Source: Ampullaceana balthica
Lineage: Eukaryota > Mollusca > Gastropoda > Lymnaeidae
Direction of reading: 5' to 3'
Length of the DNA stretch: 64,000 nt
Assembly: GCA_944989445.1 (NCBI GenBank)
Contig: CALYLW010000571.1
Coordinates: forward strand, 1 to 64,000
This document shows, one piece after another, positions 12,801 to 26,125 of this stretch; position 1 is the first letter of the stretch; each line of letters begins with the position of its first letter. A program made the translations under genes and the position numbers. The notes under the pieces were generated by a model. That model was given only the letters and a program-made list of their open reading frames with translations. It ran no database searches and was not told where the DNA came from.

Positions 12801-13203
12801 GTCTGTATACCTATGACTGTTGCAAGATAATAAACATATGAATGTCATTTTATTTTATCGCTTTGCTAATGTTTTAGTTAAAAGAAATTTGCAATAGACC
12901 GTTGAAGTATCTCGAATCTGCCGCTGATAATAAATAAGAGGCTCCGTGAACGCACGTTGTGAGAACCGCTAATGTGTGTTCATACCAATATATACGAGAA
13001 AACAGAGTCTGGCACGATGCTCAACGTGATAACATCTAGGGTCAAGCTATGAGCTTTGTCACGGCCAGGCGTCTACAGCTTGGTCGATGTTGGGACAAAC
13101 GAGGTAAATAATGTCGAACTGTCTGGGTGCCAAATGAAAGTGTGGGGAGTTTGTGAATTAAGGTGGGATTTGTGGGAAGGGGGGGGGAGGAATCGCGGTC
13201 GTT

Positions 13204-13556
13204 ACAGAAAGTGGGTTGAAGGTAGGAGGAAAGTTGGTTGATGGTGGGAGGAAAGTTGGTTGAAGATGGGAGGAAAGTTGGTTGATGGTGGTATGAAAGT
13301 TGGTTGATGGTGGGAGGAAAGTTGGTTGAGGGTGGGAGGAAAGTTGGTTGATGGTGGGAGGAAAATTGTTTGAGGGTGGGAGGAAAGTTGTTTGAGGGTG
13401 GGAGGAAAGTTGGTTGAGGGTGGGAGGAAAGTTGGTTGATGGTGGGAGGAAAGTTGGTTGAGGATGGAAAGAAAGCTCGTTGAAGGTGGGAGGAAAGTTG
13501 TTTGAGGGTGGGAGGAAAGTTGGTTGAGGATGGAAAGAAAGCTCGTTGAAGGTGGG
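13204..13556. repeat. 21-bp minisatellite, about 16 copies
   Basis: Unit ggtgggaggaaagttggttga with variants (ttgttt for ttggtt, agctcg). A longer variant block with ggatggaaagaaagctcgtt occurs twice, near 13461 and 13530. The 193-residue frame on the minus strand is a repeat artefact. Confidence 0.93.
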
Positions 13557-14621
13557 AGAGAAGTGTGGTGATGATGCTACACAGAACGTGGAATGAATAA
13601 TGTGAGAAGTAGATGAGGCGCATTGTTTGCGCTTTCTACTGGGTGAAGTGAAATAAAGAAAAATGAATCAGTCGCAGCTGGCAACACTGACAATTTTTTT
13701 TTAATTGCGTTTTTAGCTGTCCTAACTAAGGACATCCTATGCTAAGTAATTAGCATATTGAGAAGCTGTAAACTTTTTGTCAGGCTTACTTATTCATTAC
13801 GAGCATGTATTTTAAAGTAAAATTGACTTAAAGAATTTAGAAAAATCCCCAAGTGTATCAAACCGGAATGATTTACTTGAAGGTTGAAGTCAGGAAGATA
13901 ATATCGTGTCAATCTATTTGATTTCAGTCAATGAGCTAATAAATGATGCAAGTCTTAGTTTAAGGTCATGAATATTTGGTTAAACCGCAGTGGTTCTAAA
14001 ACTGTATCCCGTCTGCAAGCTCCTATCAACCATGTGAGAAAGAAAACATATCCCACACAACTGATGAACCGCTGTAGGTTTGAAAAAAACATTGACTTGT
14101 TTAAAAAAAAACTATTATACTTAAAATTGGTTGTCCCATTTGAACAAAATAAATAAATATTTATATAAAAATATAATATTAATGTACCTCTGTTCATTTA
14201 AAAAACAAAATATTTAAGTAAAATGCTTAACATCGTTGACTTTCAGAGATCATATTTTTAAAAAAAATGAGGCATTGGTTTATTTCCTTCTTTCTTTCAA
14301 ATTTAAAATAGCTTTACGTTACTTCTTCTCTAACTCACACAGACACGGTAACAACGAGTTTTGAGTCGGTAAGTCCCGGGGAGTTAACAAACCACGGAGT
14401 TCCACAACATTAACCTTTTAACTCCCCCTTGTTTACAAACACCTCACGGTGCGAAAGTGTGTACAAACACTGAACCGTTTGGTGGCTGTACAGAAGACCG
14501 TTTGTTTGCGGTTTGTTTTCGCCCCGTATCGCTATGTGTCATCGACCCTAACGCCCAATCGCGTGAACTGGAAGCCCGGGAGGAAATCCGACCCCAGGCC
14601 GATCTTGTGGGCCCTCGTCGG
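13557..14621. other. Non-coding DNA
   Basis: AT-rich, with no supported gene. A CG-richer stretch at 14340-14620 leads into the 85-bp repeat. Confidence 0.4.
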
Positions 14622-14965
14622 TTTTACAATATTGGCATTCTGGTCTCATATGGCGTCACATGACCACAGCCAGGAATACCGCGAAGACGCTCTTTTAGGT
14701 GGCGGTTCTCACAATATTGGCATTCTGGTCTCATATGGCGTCACGTGACCACAGCCAGGAATACCGCGCGAAGACGCTCTTTTAGGTTGCGGTTCTCATA
14801 ATATTGACATTAGGGTCTCATGTGACGTAACGTGACCTTGGCCAGGAATACCGCGAAGACGCTCTTTTAGGTTGCGGTTCTCATAATATTGACATTATGG
14901 TCTCATGTGACGTCACGTGACCACAGCCAGGAATATCGCGAAGACTCTCTGTTAGGTCCACAGAA
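14622..14965. repeat. 85-bp tandem repeat, 4 copies, each with CRE/E-box-like core
   Basis: aatattg recurs at 14628, 14713, 14800 and 14885. Each unit carries a core of the form gtcacgtgaccacagccagg; the last copy has tgacgtcacgtgacc, combining a TGACGTCA palindrome and CACGTG. Open frames across copies are incidental. Confidence 0.9.
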
Positions 14966-15137
14966 CTTGAACAAGGCTCAGCAAAAAATTTGCGATTGCT
15001 AATTTTTTTTTAAATTTTAACTTTCAAGGATAATGCTTTGCTTGATTTAAGTGTGCGTGACTGAAACGTTTAGGTTTATTGTTCAAAACAGAAGATTATT
15101 GCATCCTACCTTCTCTATGTTCTGTTAAAAGAACGTA

Positions 15138-15305
15138 TTGGCAAGTGGCGCAGCGGTCACAGGCCACGGCTTTGAGGCACCACGCTATTCCCAGGGGCAT
15201 TTGTTTCCCTAACTAGTGTCAGGGACCCATTCAGAGCTGGGTGGATTCAGGGACACCCTTGGCACTGGGCACAAATCCTTGCCTTCAAAGAGATTCGAAC
15301 CTTCC
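15138..15305 (-). mobile_element. SINE-like element
   Basis: Read on the minus strand, ggttcgaatctct matches a Pol III B box. It is followed by a body shared in order with 60505-60660: gaaggca, atttgt, a gccaagg-type string, tgtccctga(g/a)tcca, cctgaca, agttaggg, aaacaa. The lower-coordinate end carries tggcgcagcgg, a good A-box match, in the opposite orientation. An expected A box upstream of the B box on the minus strand is poor. Confidence 0.6.
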
Positions 15306-15789
15306 AACGCAACGATCGATAATAGTGACAAGAATTAAAAAAATTTATACGATGTACGTAGATAAATTAAAACCTAAAAGTAATTTTTCAAAGTAGTGAA
15401 ATCTCAACATCGATTGTATTGAAACAAAGCGTGAGTTAAGTATTTTTTCTAACAGTTTGTAAGTCAAAAGTTATCAGTCATTGAATTGAATTGTCTTCCA
15501 AAAGATAGTTGAGCTGTTATTGCTTATTAAATTAAAGAAGTTATTAGGGGGAAATATTCGAAATATTATCATTGAGAAATGATAACTTTTTTGAATTAAC
15601 CCCTAATAAAAATTTTTTTAAATATTAAATGCAAAATAAAGGGTTACTAGTAAGGATTAAGTATTATCAAAGTACTTGTCAGGAAACTTCTTTTTTTTTC
15701 TCAAGGATTTTATATATAAGTGTGATTAAAATCTCATTTTGAAAGTACAGATTGTATAATTTTAAAGTCATTTTAAACTAGTCACTCTA
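15306..15789. other. AT-rich non-coding DNA
   Basis: Nothing recognised. Confidence 0.4.
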
Positions 15790-15972
15790 ATGGGCTACCA
15801 ATACAGCAACAGCCCGTCCCGATACATGGGCTACCAATACAGCAATACCCCGTCCCGATACTTTTGCTACCAATAAAGCAACAGCCCGTCCCGATACCTG
15901 TGCTACCAATACAGCAACATCCCACCCCCACTACTTGTGCTACCAATACAGCAACAGCCCTTCCCGATACTT
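15790..15972. repeat. 36-bp tandem repeat, 5 copies
   Basis: Units share gctaccaatacagcaac followed by agcccgtcccgatac; the fourth copy is the most diverged. Confidence 0.9.
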
Positions 15973-17904
15973 GTTATATTGGCTGAATGTACATATTCAT
16001 GTTTCTCCACTCGCGCATTAGTCAACATAACAATTTTTGGCCTCTTTAGTTTAAAAAAAAATAAAGAGAAAGTAAATCTGGTTAACAAGAGCTTTAAATA
16101 CATAAGACTTGAGAACAGCTCTATTCCACTAAATTGTGTATGCTACCTATTCCCCCCCCCCTTTTTTTACACTTTAAAAAAAACAAAAAAAACAACAGCA
16201 GCTGCTGTCCGAGCTGGCAACATTGGCCTAACACGCTGATTAGCTGAATGAAAATTGGCGACACAACTGTTGTACTCGCTATACACGAACAAAGCGAAAT
16301 GGATAACAAATCATGTTCCTGTTTTTGATAATACCGTTATGTGGATACGTGAATTTAGCGCAAGAAATGATCGTCGTTCATGGTGATTTAAAAGATTACA
16401 GTAATTTTAGTTTTCAATATCTAAGTGAAATTTACTAATGATTACGGTAAATTAAATGTTTACGATATTTAACTTGAACAAAAAATGTTATTTGTGTCAG
16501 TAATCACTTAAACACGAACGTAATAAAGGTGGAAATTAATATTTAGACGTATGTCCATTCCACCCACCCCCCTTCCCTTGTCGTCCATCAAACTTCTCTA
16601 CAGCGTCAATGGTTAACTCTCTTGCATGGTGACCTGTACCAATGTGAGCACCACTTGTTTTAAAAGCGCACAGTTGGCAGCTGATCAGCTTGTATGTAAG
16701 TTACGCCTTATCGTTGTTTGATTTAGTCAAGGAATTCCCGGGGAATCTCTTCAAGCTTTTATAGTTGATTCATCAAAATGTTCTCTAAATTTTTTTTTAA
16801 ATAGCGTGTTGACTATTATATTTACCTCATGGTTTAATGATTTCACGTCAGACAAAACTCATCTGAGCGAGTGTGGTGTGCGTTTGTGCTTATGTGTGTG
16901 CATTGGAATGTTTTCTATTTTTTGCCTTTTAGAAGATTTTTAGTTATTATTTTTTTTTCTTATTTGCTTCTTTGTTTGTGTGTGTATGTGTGCTTTTTAT
17001 TTTCACGCGCAATGTGATGATATAGTAGTTGGTGTTGTATTGCACTGTTGCCCCATTCAAATGCTGCCCCATGTACATATTTCCCTTTTTTTAAACCCGT
17101 GTCCTTATTGAACCCGTGGGTTCATTAACCCTAACCCCCACCCATCTAACTAAAACCTCTTCCAAGTGTTTCCCCCATTAATCGGTTTCATCATTGTTGT
17201 TCTTTTTACTTTGTCGTATGAGGAGTATAGGGCAAAGTATTGTAATCGTGCAAAAAATAGAAATCGAGATTTTGATTAATCTCTACGTTTTATACAATTT
17301 TTGATTCGGAAAAGCCCAGTTTTTTAAAATTAAATTTTGTCCATATGTATGTGCTTGTGTGTCTGTGTGTGTGTGTGTGTGTCTGTGTGTGTGAACACGA
17401 TATTTTTAGGACCGTCTCAGTTGGGTGAAAGAAACTTCATATATAATTAGTATTAGATTCGATACATAGGTTTCTATAAACTTTTAATCTTTTTTTTTCG
17501 GTAAACGGTAGTGAAACTTAAATCAATATCCGGTTTTTGAAAAACCCTCAGAATTTTATAAAAAATGTTCATATTATATGATCGTCATATAGCAGCATAT
17601 ACCTTGACTATTATTTACGAATATGCAAGAAGATTTATCGGCCTTCAGCCAGCCTTATTATTTAACGAAACATATTTGCGCGGTATCCATTATTTTAATT
17701 GCACTTTTGTCCGATTTCAACTAATGCCGACAATCAAATGACCATGATTATATCAAAGAAAAGAGTCATAAATGGTGCCACGGGGTGGTTGGCATGATTA
17801 GTTTCAATGGTATTAGAATGTTAACATGCGTTTTTGTTGTTGACAATTAAAAAAAAATCTTTCTACGTCGATGTCTCATTCGGCATGTCGGTTTCCTTAA
17901 CGGC
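15973..17904. other. Non-coding DNA with a GT microsatellite
   Basis: No gene supported. Includes a GT-rich microsatellite at about 17351-17392 and homopolymer C/T runs near 16151. Confidence 0.45.
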
Positions 17905-18060
17905 GATCTTACGCACAGCGCCAAATTTCACATCTTACGCACAGGGCCACGTATATCTTACGCACAGCGCCAAATTTCACATCTTACGCACAGGGCCACG
18001 TATATCTTACGCACAGCGCCAAATGTCACATCTTACGCACAGCGCCACACGTCAAACTTG
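17905..18060. repeat. 49-bp dimeric minisatellite (26 + 23 bp)
   Basis: atcttacg recurs at 17906, 17932, 17955, 17981, 18004 and 18030, so spacings alternate 26, 23, 26, 23, 26. The 26-bp form carries gcgccaaatttcac and the 23-bp form gggccacgtat. Confidence 0.9.
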
Positions 18061-18686
18061 CTCACTTTGCAACACTCGCACATCACATCTTACACTTACA
18101 CGCGACGAGCGTTGATTACAGCTTACATCACGTTTGACAGCGACATCAAAGATTTTAGAAGTGCAACCATCACGCCCCCACACATTGCTCTTCGTTTTTA
18201 GAAATGTTATTATGTTGGTCACTCCGACCCAGCGATAGAGTTGATTGCATTAGGATGGTCAGAGTAACCTAAAACTGATATCATGATTGACCAAGGGACG
18301 GTCCATCTAGTCTAGGCGCCACAGTCTCTCTGAGGTGTGTTTGTGTGTGATTTTTGTATGTGTGTGTGTGTCAGTTGGGATCAATAGTCAAACCCAGGAG
18401 GCCATTATCGTAACATCCGATATAAACCGCTTAGGTCGTGAGCGGAAAGGTGGGAATGAGGTGGCAGTGGAGGGTAAGGGAGGAAAGGAAGAGAAAGGCG
18501 GAAATTAGGGGGAAAAACAATTAGATTTTTAAAATGACAAATAAATGAATGGAGATAAGGGGAGAAGAAGAAAAACTCTGATGCATGGATGCGGAAAACA
18601 GGAGAAAGAATTTGTAAGAGGGGTAGAGCATCAACGAGGGAGAGAATGAGAGAAGGGGAAATGACTTGATATAGCGTGTGTGACAG

Positions 18687-18795
<109 letters not shown>

Positions 18796-19139
18796 TTGTG
18801 AAAGCTAGTTAAGAAATACCGAGAGACAAAATAGTAAAGACTGTTACAAAATAAAAGTGTATGTTAGGATCGATTTTGATTGCAATGCAGACAATCCGAG
18901 AGGAAACAGAATGCATTGAAAAAATATAAGCTTCATAATATTGATTGAGAGAATGATAGAGAGAGAGAGAGAGATGGAGAGAGAGTGAGAGAAATTGAGG
19001 GAGGGAGAGTGCTACAGAGACCGATATATTTCGGAATAACTTTACTTACGATAAGCAGGATTGGGGCCCAGCAGAAAATAACCGGCTCAATATAAGACAG
19101 GCTTGCGTTTATCTTCGGGAGTTGCAATTTATGGATTTC

Positions 19140-19700
19140 TTGACAGAGCAGTGATAAGTGGGGATTTGGGAATTATATGCTGTAGGATAAGCGCGAATGG
19201 GATTTCCATTTACGCATAAGTGGGAATCGGTCATTGTAAGCTGTGTGATAAGTGGGAAGCGGAAACTGTTTTTGAGAAGTTTGATAAGTGTGGAATAGGC
19301 ATTCAATTGTGTGTATTATGTGGAGTTGATATAAAATGGGCTTTTTTAATAAGTAGGGATCGATATAATTTATAATAAGAAGATAAAGGACAACATATTA
19401 TGTCATGATCTGATTGGAGATTGAATACCATACCAAATGTGATAATTGACGATTGGATGCTATATGTTTTATGATACTTTGGGATATTAAATAACTTGTT
19501 CTTAGATAATTATTGGGGATTAGATATTATGCTATCGTTGATAATTGGGAACTTGATTTTATTCGATGTGTGATAATTGGGGTTGGATTCGATATAATGT
19601 TTGATAATTTGGGATACGACATTATACGATGTGTGATAATTGGGAATTGTATATAATACATTGAATGATGATTGAGGATTGGATATTAAATGCGTTAAGA
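19140..19700. repeat. Strongly decayed minisatellite
   Basis: Recurrent tgtgtgataattggga-like phrases and the older form gtgataagtgggaa occur at irregular spacing of roughly 35-60 bases. The best-preserved copies are at 19570-19660. It looks like an old array eroded by substitutions and indels. Confidence 0.5.
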
Positions 19701-22479
19701 TGTTAACCGCGTCTTATAGGCACTGAAATATGGGGGTGTGTTTTTTTCGGGATGCTGCATCATTTCCTGGATGCCACGCCGATATTTTTCTTGCGCTGAG
19801 TGAAAGACCTCGCTTATTTAGGCATGTCAAGTTAAAATTTGTTATCTTACGGTGTTTGTTTGTAGAGGAATACACGGCACACGTATAAATGGCGCTACCT
19901 CTTTTCACATCCATCGACAACTGTTCCCCCCCCCCAAACCTTACCCCGTGACCTGTGGCTAAACGAGGTTGACGGTTGCCCTTGCATTAAAAGTGCACCA
20001 TGACGTCACTGAGGAAACGTCAACAAATGAATGAAAGGTAATAGGTTGTAAACAGAGACAAAAAGTATCTTCAGTTTGCTTATAGTACAAGCTATCCCCA
20101 CTTCTTACCCCATCATGCACGCAAAAGCCCCTCCACCCTCTCTCTCTCTCGCCACCCCCCCTCCCACGAATGTCTATGCCACCCCCTCGAATTGTGCAGG
20201 CCACCGCCCCCCACCCCTCTCCTCCCCCCCCCCGAGTCATGTTTAATGTAACTCTCCGAGTCGTGGAGTTTAGATAGTCTTGGGGAGACCAATCGTTTTT
20301 GACAGTTTGCAACCAATATTTACTGTGGCTTTTCTCGGCACCTCCTATCAAAAGCGGGAGAAGAAGTAAAACCCCAAGCCATCAAACTTTGACAAATGTC
20401 GTCTGCGACTCGTGTACTGTTATGAATAAGATGCCCAGCTTATGACATTCAGTATTCACATGAAGCTGAGTGTATGTTGTTGGAGCTGTGTACAATTTAT
20501 ATTTGACGTTGTGTAAATGTTGTTGTGAGTTTTGGTATGCCTGTCGCCTTTTAGGTGTATAGTCGAATTTTGAGATTAGATGAGGCCTCAAGAGAAGAAG
20601 CGTGGTTTACTATAGCACAAACCCCACTTTGTCAATCTTCTATCAAAAATTCATATTATGTATTTTTATATGACATAATGTTCTCACAAAAAAATGTAAA
20701 AAAAAATATATAAAATAAAACATTTTGCAGAAACATGAAGAATTCAGTCCTCAGAACAGGGAACAAAATTCAAAATCGACATTTAAAAGAGATCTATTTT
20801 AGACAGGAGGACTGATGAAAGGCATTGTGGTTGGTTGCAGTTCAATGTCATTTAAATTTATTCCGCCCCCTACATTTTTCATCAAATCCCATGAAATGGG
20901 AATATAAGAGTTAAATGAAGGTGACTTTCTGGTGTCTATACAGGACGAACAACAGGGTCAAAATCCGTGCCAATAATTGGAGCGAATTCGGTCTGATCAA
21001 CCTTTTGTTTTAGCTGGTACAATTGTTTGTTCAAGGTTATCCCCAAGGTTAAGAAATGGCAATTTAAATATAAATTCTTAGAAAATAAAACATACCGGAA
21101 TGTAAATGAGATTTGAGTTCAAAGACGGAAGATAAAGCAAATCAAGAAGTCTGAGAATACAACTGTCCTAGAGTTGTCATGTTTTATGTTCGAGTGGAAG
21201 CGAAGCAAGCTTGGCTTTTGTTCAAACTCACGCAAAAAAAAACAAAAACAACAACAACAACACAAACTAACTACACTAGCTCACTCCATTTTCTTAAACA
21301 ATAACCTCTGCTTTTTACGTCATGGGTATTTACTACTGACAAGCCAATACAAAAGTTTTTAAAGAACCTTTTAACGAGGTTACAGCTCATGCTTTGATTT
21401 GAATGCCTTCAGTGGTCTTTAAATTGGCTTAATCGTGTCCAAGGCGTATTATAGAATTTAGTCCCCAAAAAAACCCTCGGTTACAATCGGTGTTAATGAT
21501 GCAACCACATCAAACATAATTATATGATACCAACCACAACCAATATACTGAGATAAAATCATAAACAACCCTCATAATGATATGGTACCAATCATATTCC
21601 ACATTTTGACGTATAATCAACTAAAGCCCTCATAATGACATTAAGCCAACCACAATCAAAATAATGGTATGAGTCCTACAATTTTGTATACCTCGCTTCT
21701 AGATGAAGCTAGTGACATTATTTACCCCAACGCTTACGCTTAATTGCATGTTCAAACCATATACCCACATAACAATATAACAGCAGTACACGGTGCTCTT
21801 GTCATTACTTATGCAACTTTTCGACAAAATTTAAACCTTCAGGATTGGTACTTCACTAGTTTGATATTTCTCAATAGTATAATCTACAGTAACATTTCCG
21901 GATCATTGTCACCGTGACATGCTTTCTCAAAGACAGAATGTGAACTTTTCATATCAAGTCTATCGGGGTGTTTCCCTAAAGCCGATTTAACGTAATTTAA
22001 TTATTGAACTTTGATGTACAACTGTGGCATTCAGATCTATTTAAAGGAGAGGGTCAAGCAGCTAAACATATATTTTCACGAGGTGAAGGAGTGGCAGCGC
22101 ACGCAGAAAACTGATTGCAGGCAGTATAAACGACAACAAAATAATCCACTCAACCATTGTAACAACGCGTTCTTGGGCTTTATTTCCTCTTTGACATTTA
22201 ACGCAGAAGATAAGTTAACACGTGGAGTCAATTAGAACCGGAAATAAACTCAGGACTAGAAACGTTCGTTTTCAATACGTAATACACACATCATCTCTAA
22301 AACAAAAGATTAGGTATAATTATCATACACATATATATATATCGCCATGTAGTAGAGCGACAGCAATTTTTCATGTAGTTGACATTTATTAACATTTATC
22401 TGACAAACGGGTGTATCAAAGATCTATATCAGAAATTTCTCTTGTAAATAAACGATTCTTCATCCCCACAAACTCCAAC
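19701..22479. other. Non-coding DNA
   Basis: About 2.8 kb without a supported gene. C-rich, low-complexity tract at 20105-20240. A loose repeat containing ccctcataatga occurs near 21568 and 21629. Confidence 0.45.
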
Positions 22480-23215
22480 TTATCTTGACACGCATCTATA
22501 CCCCATCACACCCTTTGACAACAACACCATCTATACCCCATGAACACCCTTTGACAAGAACATCATCTAGACTGCATCAACACCCTTTGACAAGAACATT
22601 ATCTATACCCCATCAGCACCCTTTGACAAGAACACCATCTATACCTCATCAAAATCCTTTGACAAGAACACCATCTATACCCCATCAACACCCTTTGACA
22701 AGCACACCATCTATACCCCATCAACACACTTTGACAGGAACATCATCTATACCTCATCAACACCCTTTGACAAGAACACTATCTATACCCCATCTACACC
22801 CTTTGACAAGAACATTATCTATACCCCATCAACACCCTTTGACATGAACATTATCTATACCCCATCAACACCCTTTGACATGAACATTATCTATACCCCA
22901 TCAACACCCTTTGACATGAACATTATCTATACCCCATCAACACCCTTTGATAAGAACATTATCTATACCCCATCAACACCCTTTGATAAGAACATTATCT
23001 ATACCCCATCAACACCCTTTGACAAGAACATTATCTATACCCCATCAACACCCTTTGACTAAGAACATTATCTATACCCCATCAACACCCTTTGACAAGA
23101 ACACCATCTATACCCCATCAACACCCTTTGATAAGAACATTATCTATACCCCATCAACACCCTTTGACAAGAACATTATCTCTACCCCCTCAAGTTACCC
23201 GGGCACATACATAAT
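22480..23215. repeat. 36-bp minisatellite, about 20 copies
   Basis: Units read catctataccccatcaaca then ccctttgacaagaac, with cac/att variants at the junction. The right side (23216-23400) holds degenerate copies. Proteins predicted from it are repeat artefacts. Confidence 0.95.
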
Positions 23216-23400
23216 CTCTACCGTATCGAATTAACTTGATAAGTACAAAACTGCTACCTTATCAAGTTCCTTGTACTTCAAAATCATCTTTACCCTATCA
23301 GCTACCCTTAACACACGCATTATTTCTACGCCACCCATTTACCTGAACAAACATCATCTCTATCACCTCAAGTTCCCTGGACATACACATAATCTTCACT

Positions 23401-25639
23401 TTATGAAAGACATTCCAGTTGAGCTCAAAAGGCTGAAATTGACTTTAATTTTTTTTTAAATTTAATACTTATCATAATGGGTGTTTGAAGAGCGTTCGTG
23501 AACTTCTTATTTTTCATAACATGGCAACCAAGTATAACAAATTAGGTTGAGAACCGCTGTTCACGTCATTGACAAGAGGGGTCTTTTTACCTTATTGCCC
23601 CATTTTTGTCCCGTTCCCCGGCTCATGACATCCCCAAAACACACGTATTTTCCCCCAGCCTATTTACCGACATAAACCTCCTAGGCATGTCTTATATCAG
23701 GCTAATCAACTTGGAGAATTCTTGCATTGTTTATTTCTATAATAGAAGCAGCCAGCGGTCTGGCTTTAAACCTGAGATAATGAAAATTGTGTTTTAGATA
23801 CTCCCCGTTAGAGTAAGACGACCAGTAGCAAACATCGACGGACCCTTGGTCAGATAGATGGTGTGTAGGTAGATATGATGTTGCGGTTTGCGTTGAGATT
23901 ACATGAATTATTATACTCAGCCACCTGTGTTAACGTTTTCAGGTGTGAGGGAAAATCAGGTTGGTGGGCGATCCTTAGCTGGTGAAGGGAAAAAAAGGTC
24001 GAGGGCGTTTGTGTGTATGTGTGTGTGTATGTGTGTGTGTATGTGTAGTGTAGCTATGGAGATAGACGCGGGGTAAGAATTAAAACAAAATAATAATATG
24101 ATCAGTTTATTTATGTATAGATAAAATGGATTTTCAATTCCAAGCACAAAAAAATTCTATATAAAACTTAAGTCTACTATTATCAACAGTGTTTTCGCAT
24201 AAATACACATATATATGCGTTCATACAACAGATCGAAAATACTCCGATAATAAAGCTCAAAACTGATTAGTTAAAATTAATTATGAACGAGTATAAATCA
24301 ATAAATTGATACTAAACTGATAGTTTATTTCAAATCTAAAAATATAATGGTTTATCTCATATGAAGCGTAATTTTTTCTCTTTTGAGAAATGTTTTTTTT
24401 TAAATTGCATATTGTTAGAATTTAAAGTATTTTGGTTAATATATGTTTATTGTGCTATTCGTGTGAACATATCGTCCAACGGTGATGGTTTTTGCACTTT
24501 GAAATTATGTATTGTTAAAAGTTCATCCAGTTGATGATGAACTCCCCTTAACAAATTTTAACGTAAACATTTCGACCGTCGGGTTTGTTGCCGCTCACTG
24601 GGATGGGGTCATTTGTGGACACGACCCATAACCCGGGCGTTTAAATCACGTGATATCATCAACCGGAAATAAGCCCTTGGCCCAAGCGGGTCCCGCCGGA
24701 CGATGACCTTCAGACCGGCGACGACGGGTACTCGGTACTCGGACGATTATTGACATTTGACCAGCAATTTGAAGGGCTTCGGTCAACTAGTATAAGGTCA
24801 TCCAGTTGTTGACACAACCGAGGATCTACACTACGGAGACACGTATGCAAATACTTGATGGGGGAGGGAGGAAGGAGGGGGCTGTAATTATTATGTTATT
24901 ATATTTTTTTTAAAAAAAACAACGTTCCGTCGGGTGTGCTAACCGAAGTCTCTCTTGTATACAAGGTCTTGGATAACCGCCCGTCTCCGAATGGGACAGA
25001 ATAATCAGTGACCTGTCTCAACGCACGTTTGTGTAATCTGGGTCTGCTACTGATAAAAAAAAATATCGTTCCGCCCACCCCGCTTCCCATGCCCAAACCT
25101 CCCCGCCCCCCCCCAACACCCAATCATTTGTTTCCAGTACTCGAGTCGAGCTTTTCTTTCATCACGTTCATGCATCTCAAAGCTCCGGAGATGTGAACTT
25201 TTAGGAAATCAAGATCCACGCTTTTCACGATCTGCGTGACTTTTTTGTGACTGCGTCTATTATTTTACAGAGTCAGCACAAGTAAAGCATAACTGCGGCT
25301 AGCTTCATATCTTAAACAAAATTATGAAGAAAAAAAAAGCAACACAAATATTTTAACCGCTTATCTTATTTTCTTATGCGCAAATTTAGGTTATTCATTT
25401 AGATTAAAAACAGAAAGGTCGGTGACGTGGCTGGTGATATTGCTCCCTATGGCTGAGCTGGTTGTATCCCGGCCCATGGCGTAGCTAGTGATTTCCCGTC
25501 AATGGCGTAGTTCGTGATAATGTCGACCATAATGAGACAAGCACTTTCAAGCCATTTTTCAAAGAAAGCACAACCTTTTTCATAGTAAATAATTCCCACT
25601 CACTCAGTATAAAGAAAGAAATTGGTCCCCGGGGGTTAA
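23401..25639. other. Non-coding DNA with a CpG-richer patch
   Basis: GT-rich microsatellite at 24009-24047. A CpG-richer patch at 24570-24740 contains aaatcacgtgatatc around a CACGTG. C-rich tract at 25075-25115. No coding exon recognised. Confidence 0.45.
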
Positions 25640-26125
25640 TCGTCTTCTCTCGATATCTTCAAGGGGAGTCACACAATCCCTCGCGATATCTTCCATGGAA
25701 GTCACACAATTCCTCACGATATCTTTAATGGCAGTCACACAATCCCTCGCGATATCTTTAATGGCAGTCACACAATCCCTCGCGATATCTTTAATGGCAG
25801 TCACACAATCGCTCACGATATCTTTAATGGGAGTCACACAATCGCTCACGATATCTTTAATGGAAGTCACACAATCCCTCGCGATATCTGTAATGGCAGT
25901 CACACAATCGCTCACGATATCTTTAATGGCAGTCACACAATCCCTCGTGATATCTTTAATGGCAGTCACACAATCGCTCACGATATCTTTAATGGCAGTC
26001 ACACAATCGCTCACGATATCTTTAATGGGAGTCACACAATCCCTCGCGATATCTTTAATGGGAGTCACACAATCCCTCGCGATATCTTCGATGGGAGTCA
26101 TACAATCCCTCGCGGTTAATTAAAA
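25640..26125. repeat. 33-bp minisatellite, about 14 copies
   Basis: Units read cagtcacacaatc(c/g)ctc then (g/a)cgatatctttaatgg. The C/G and G/A variants co-vary (ccctcgcg versus gctcacg), marking two unit types. Open frames on both strands are artefacts of a unit divisible by three. Confidence 0.95.

Noticed and set aside
24570..24740. CpG-island promoter
   Set aside because: Only a modest CpG-richer patch with one CACGTG; no downstream exon to support it.
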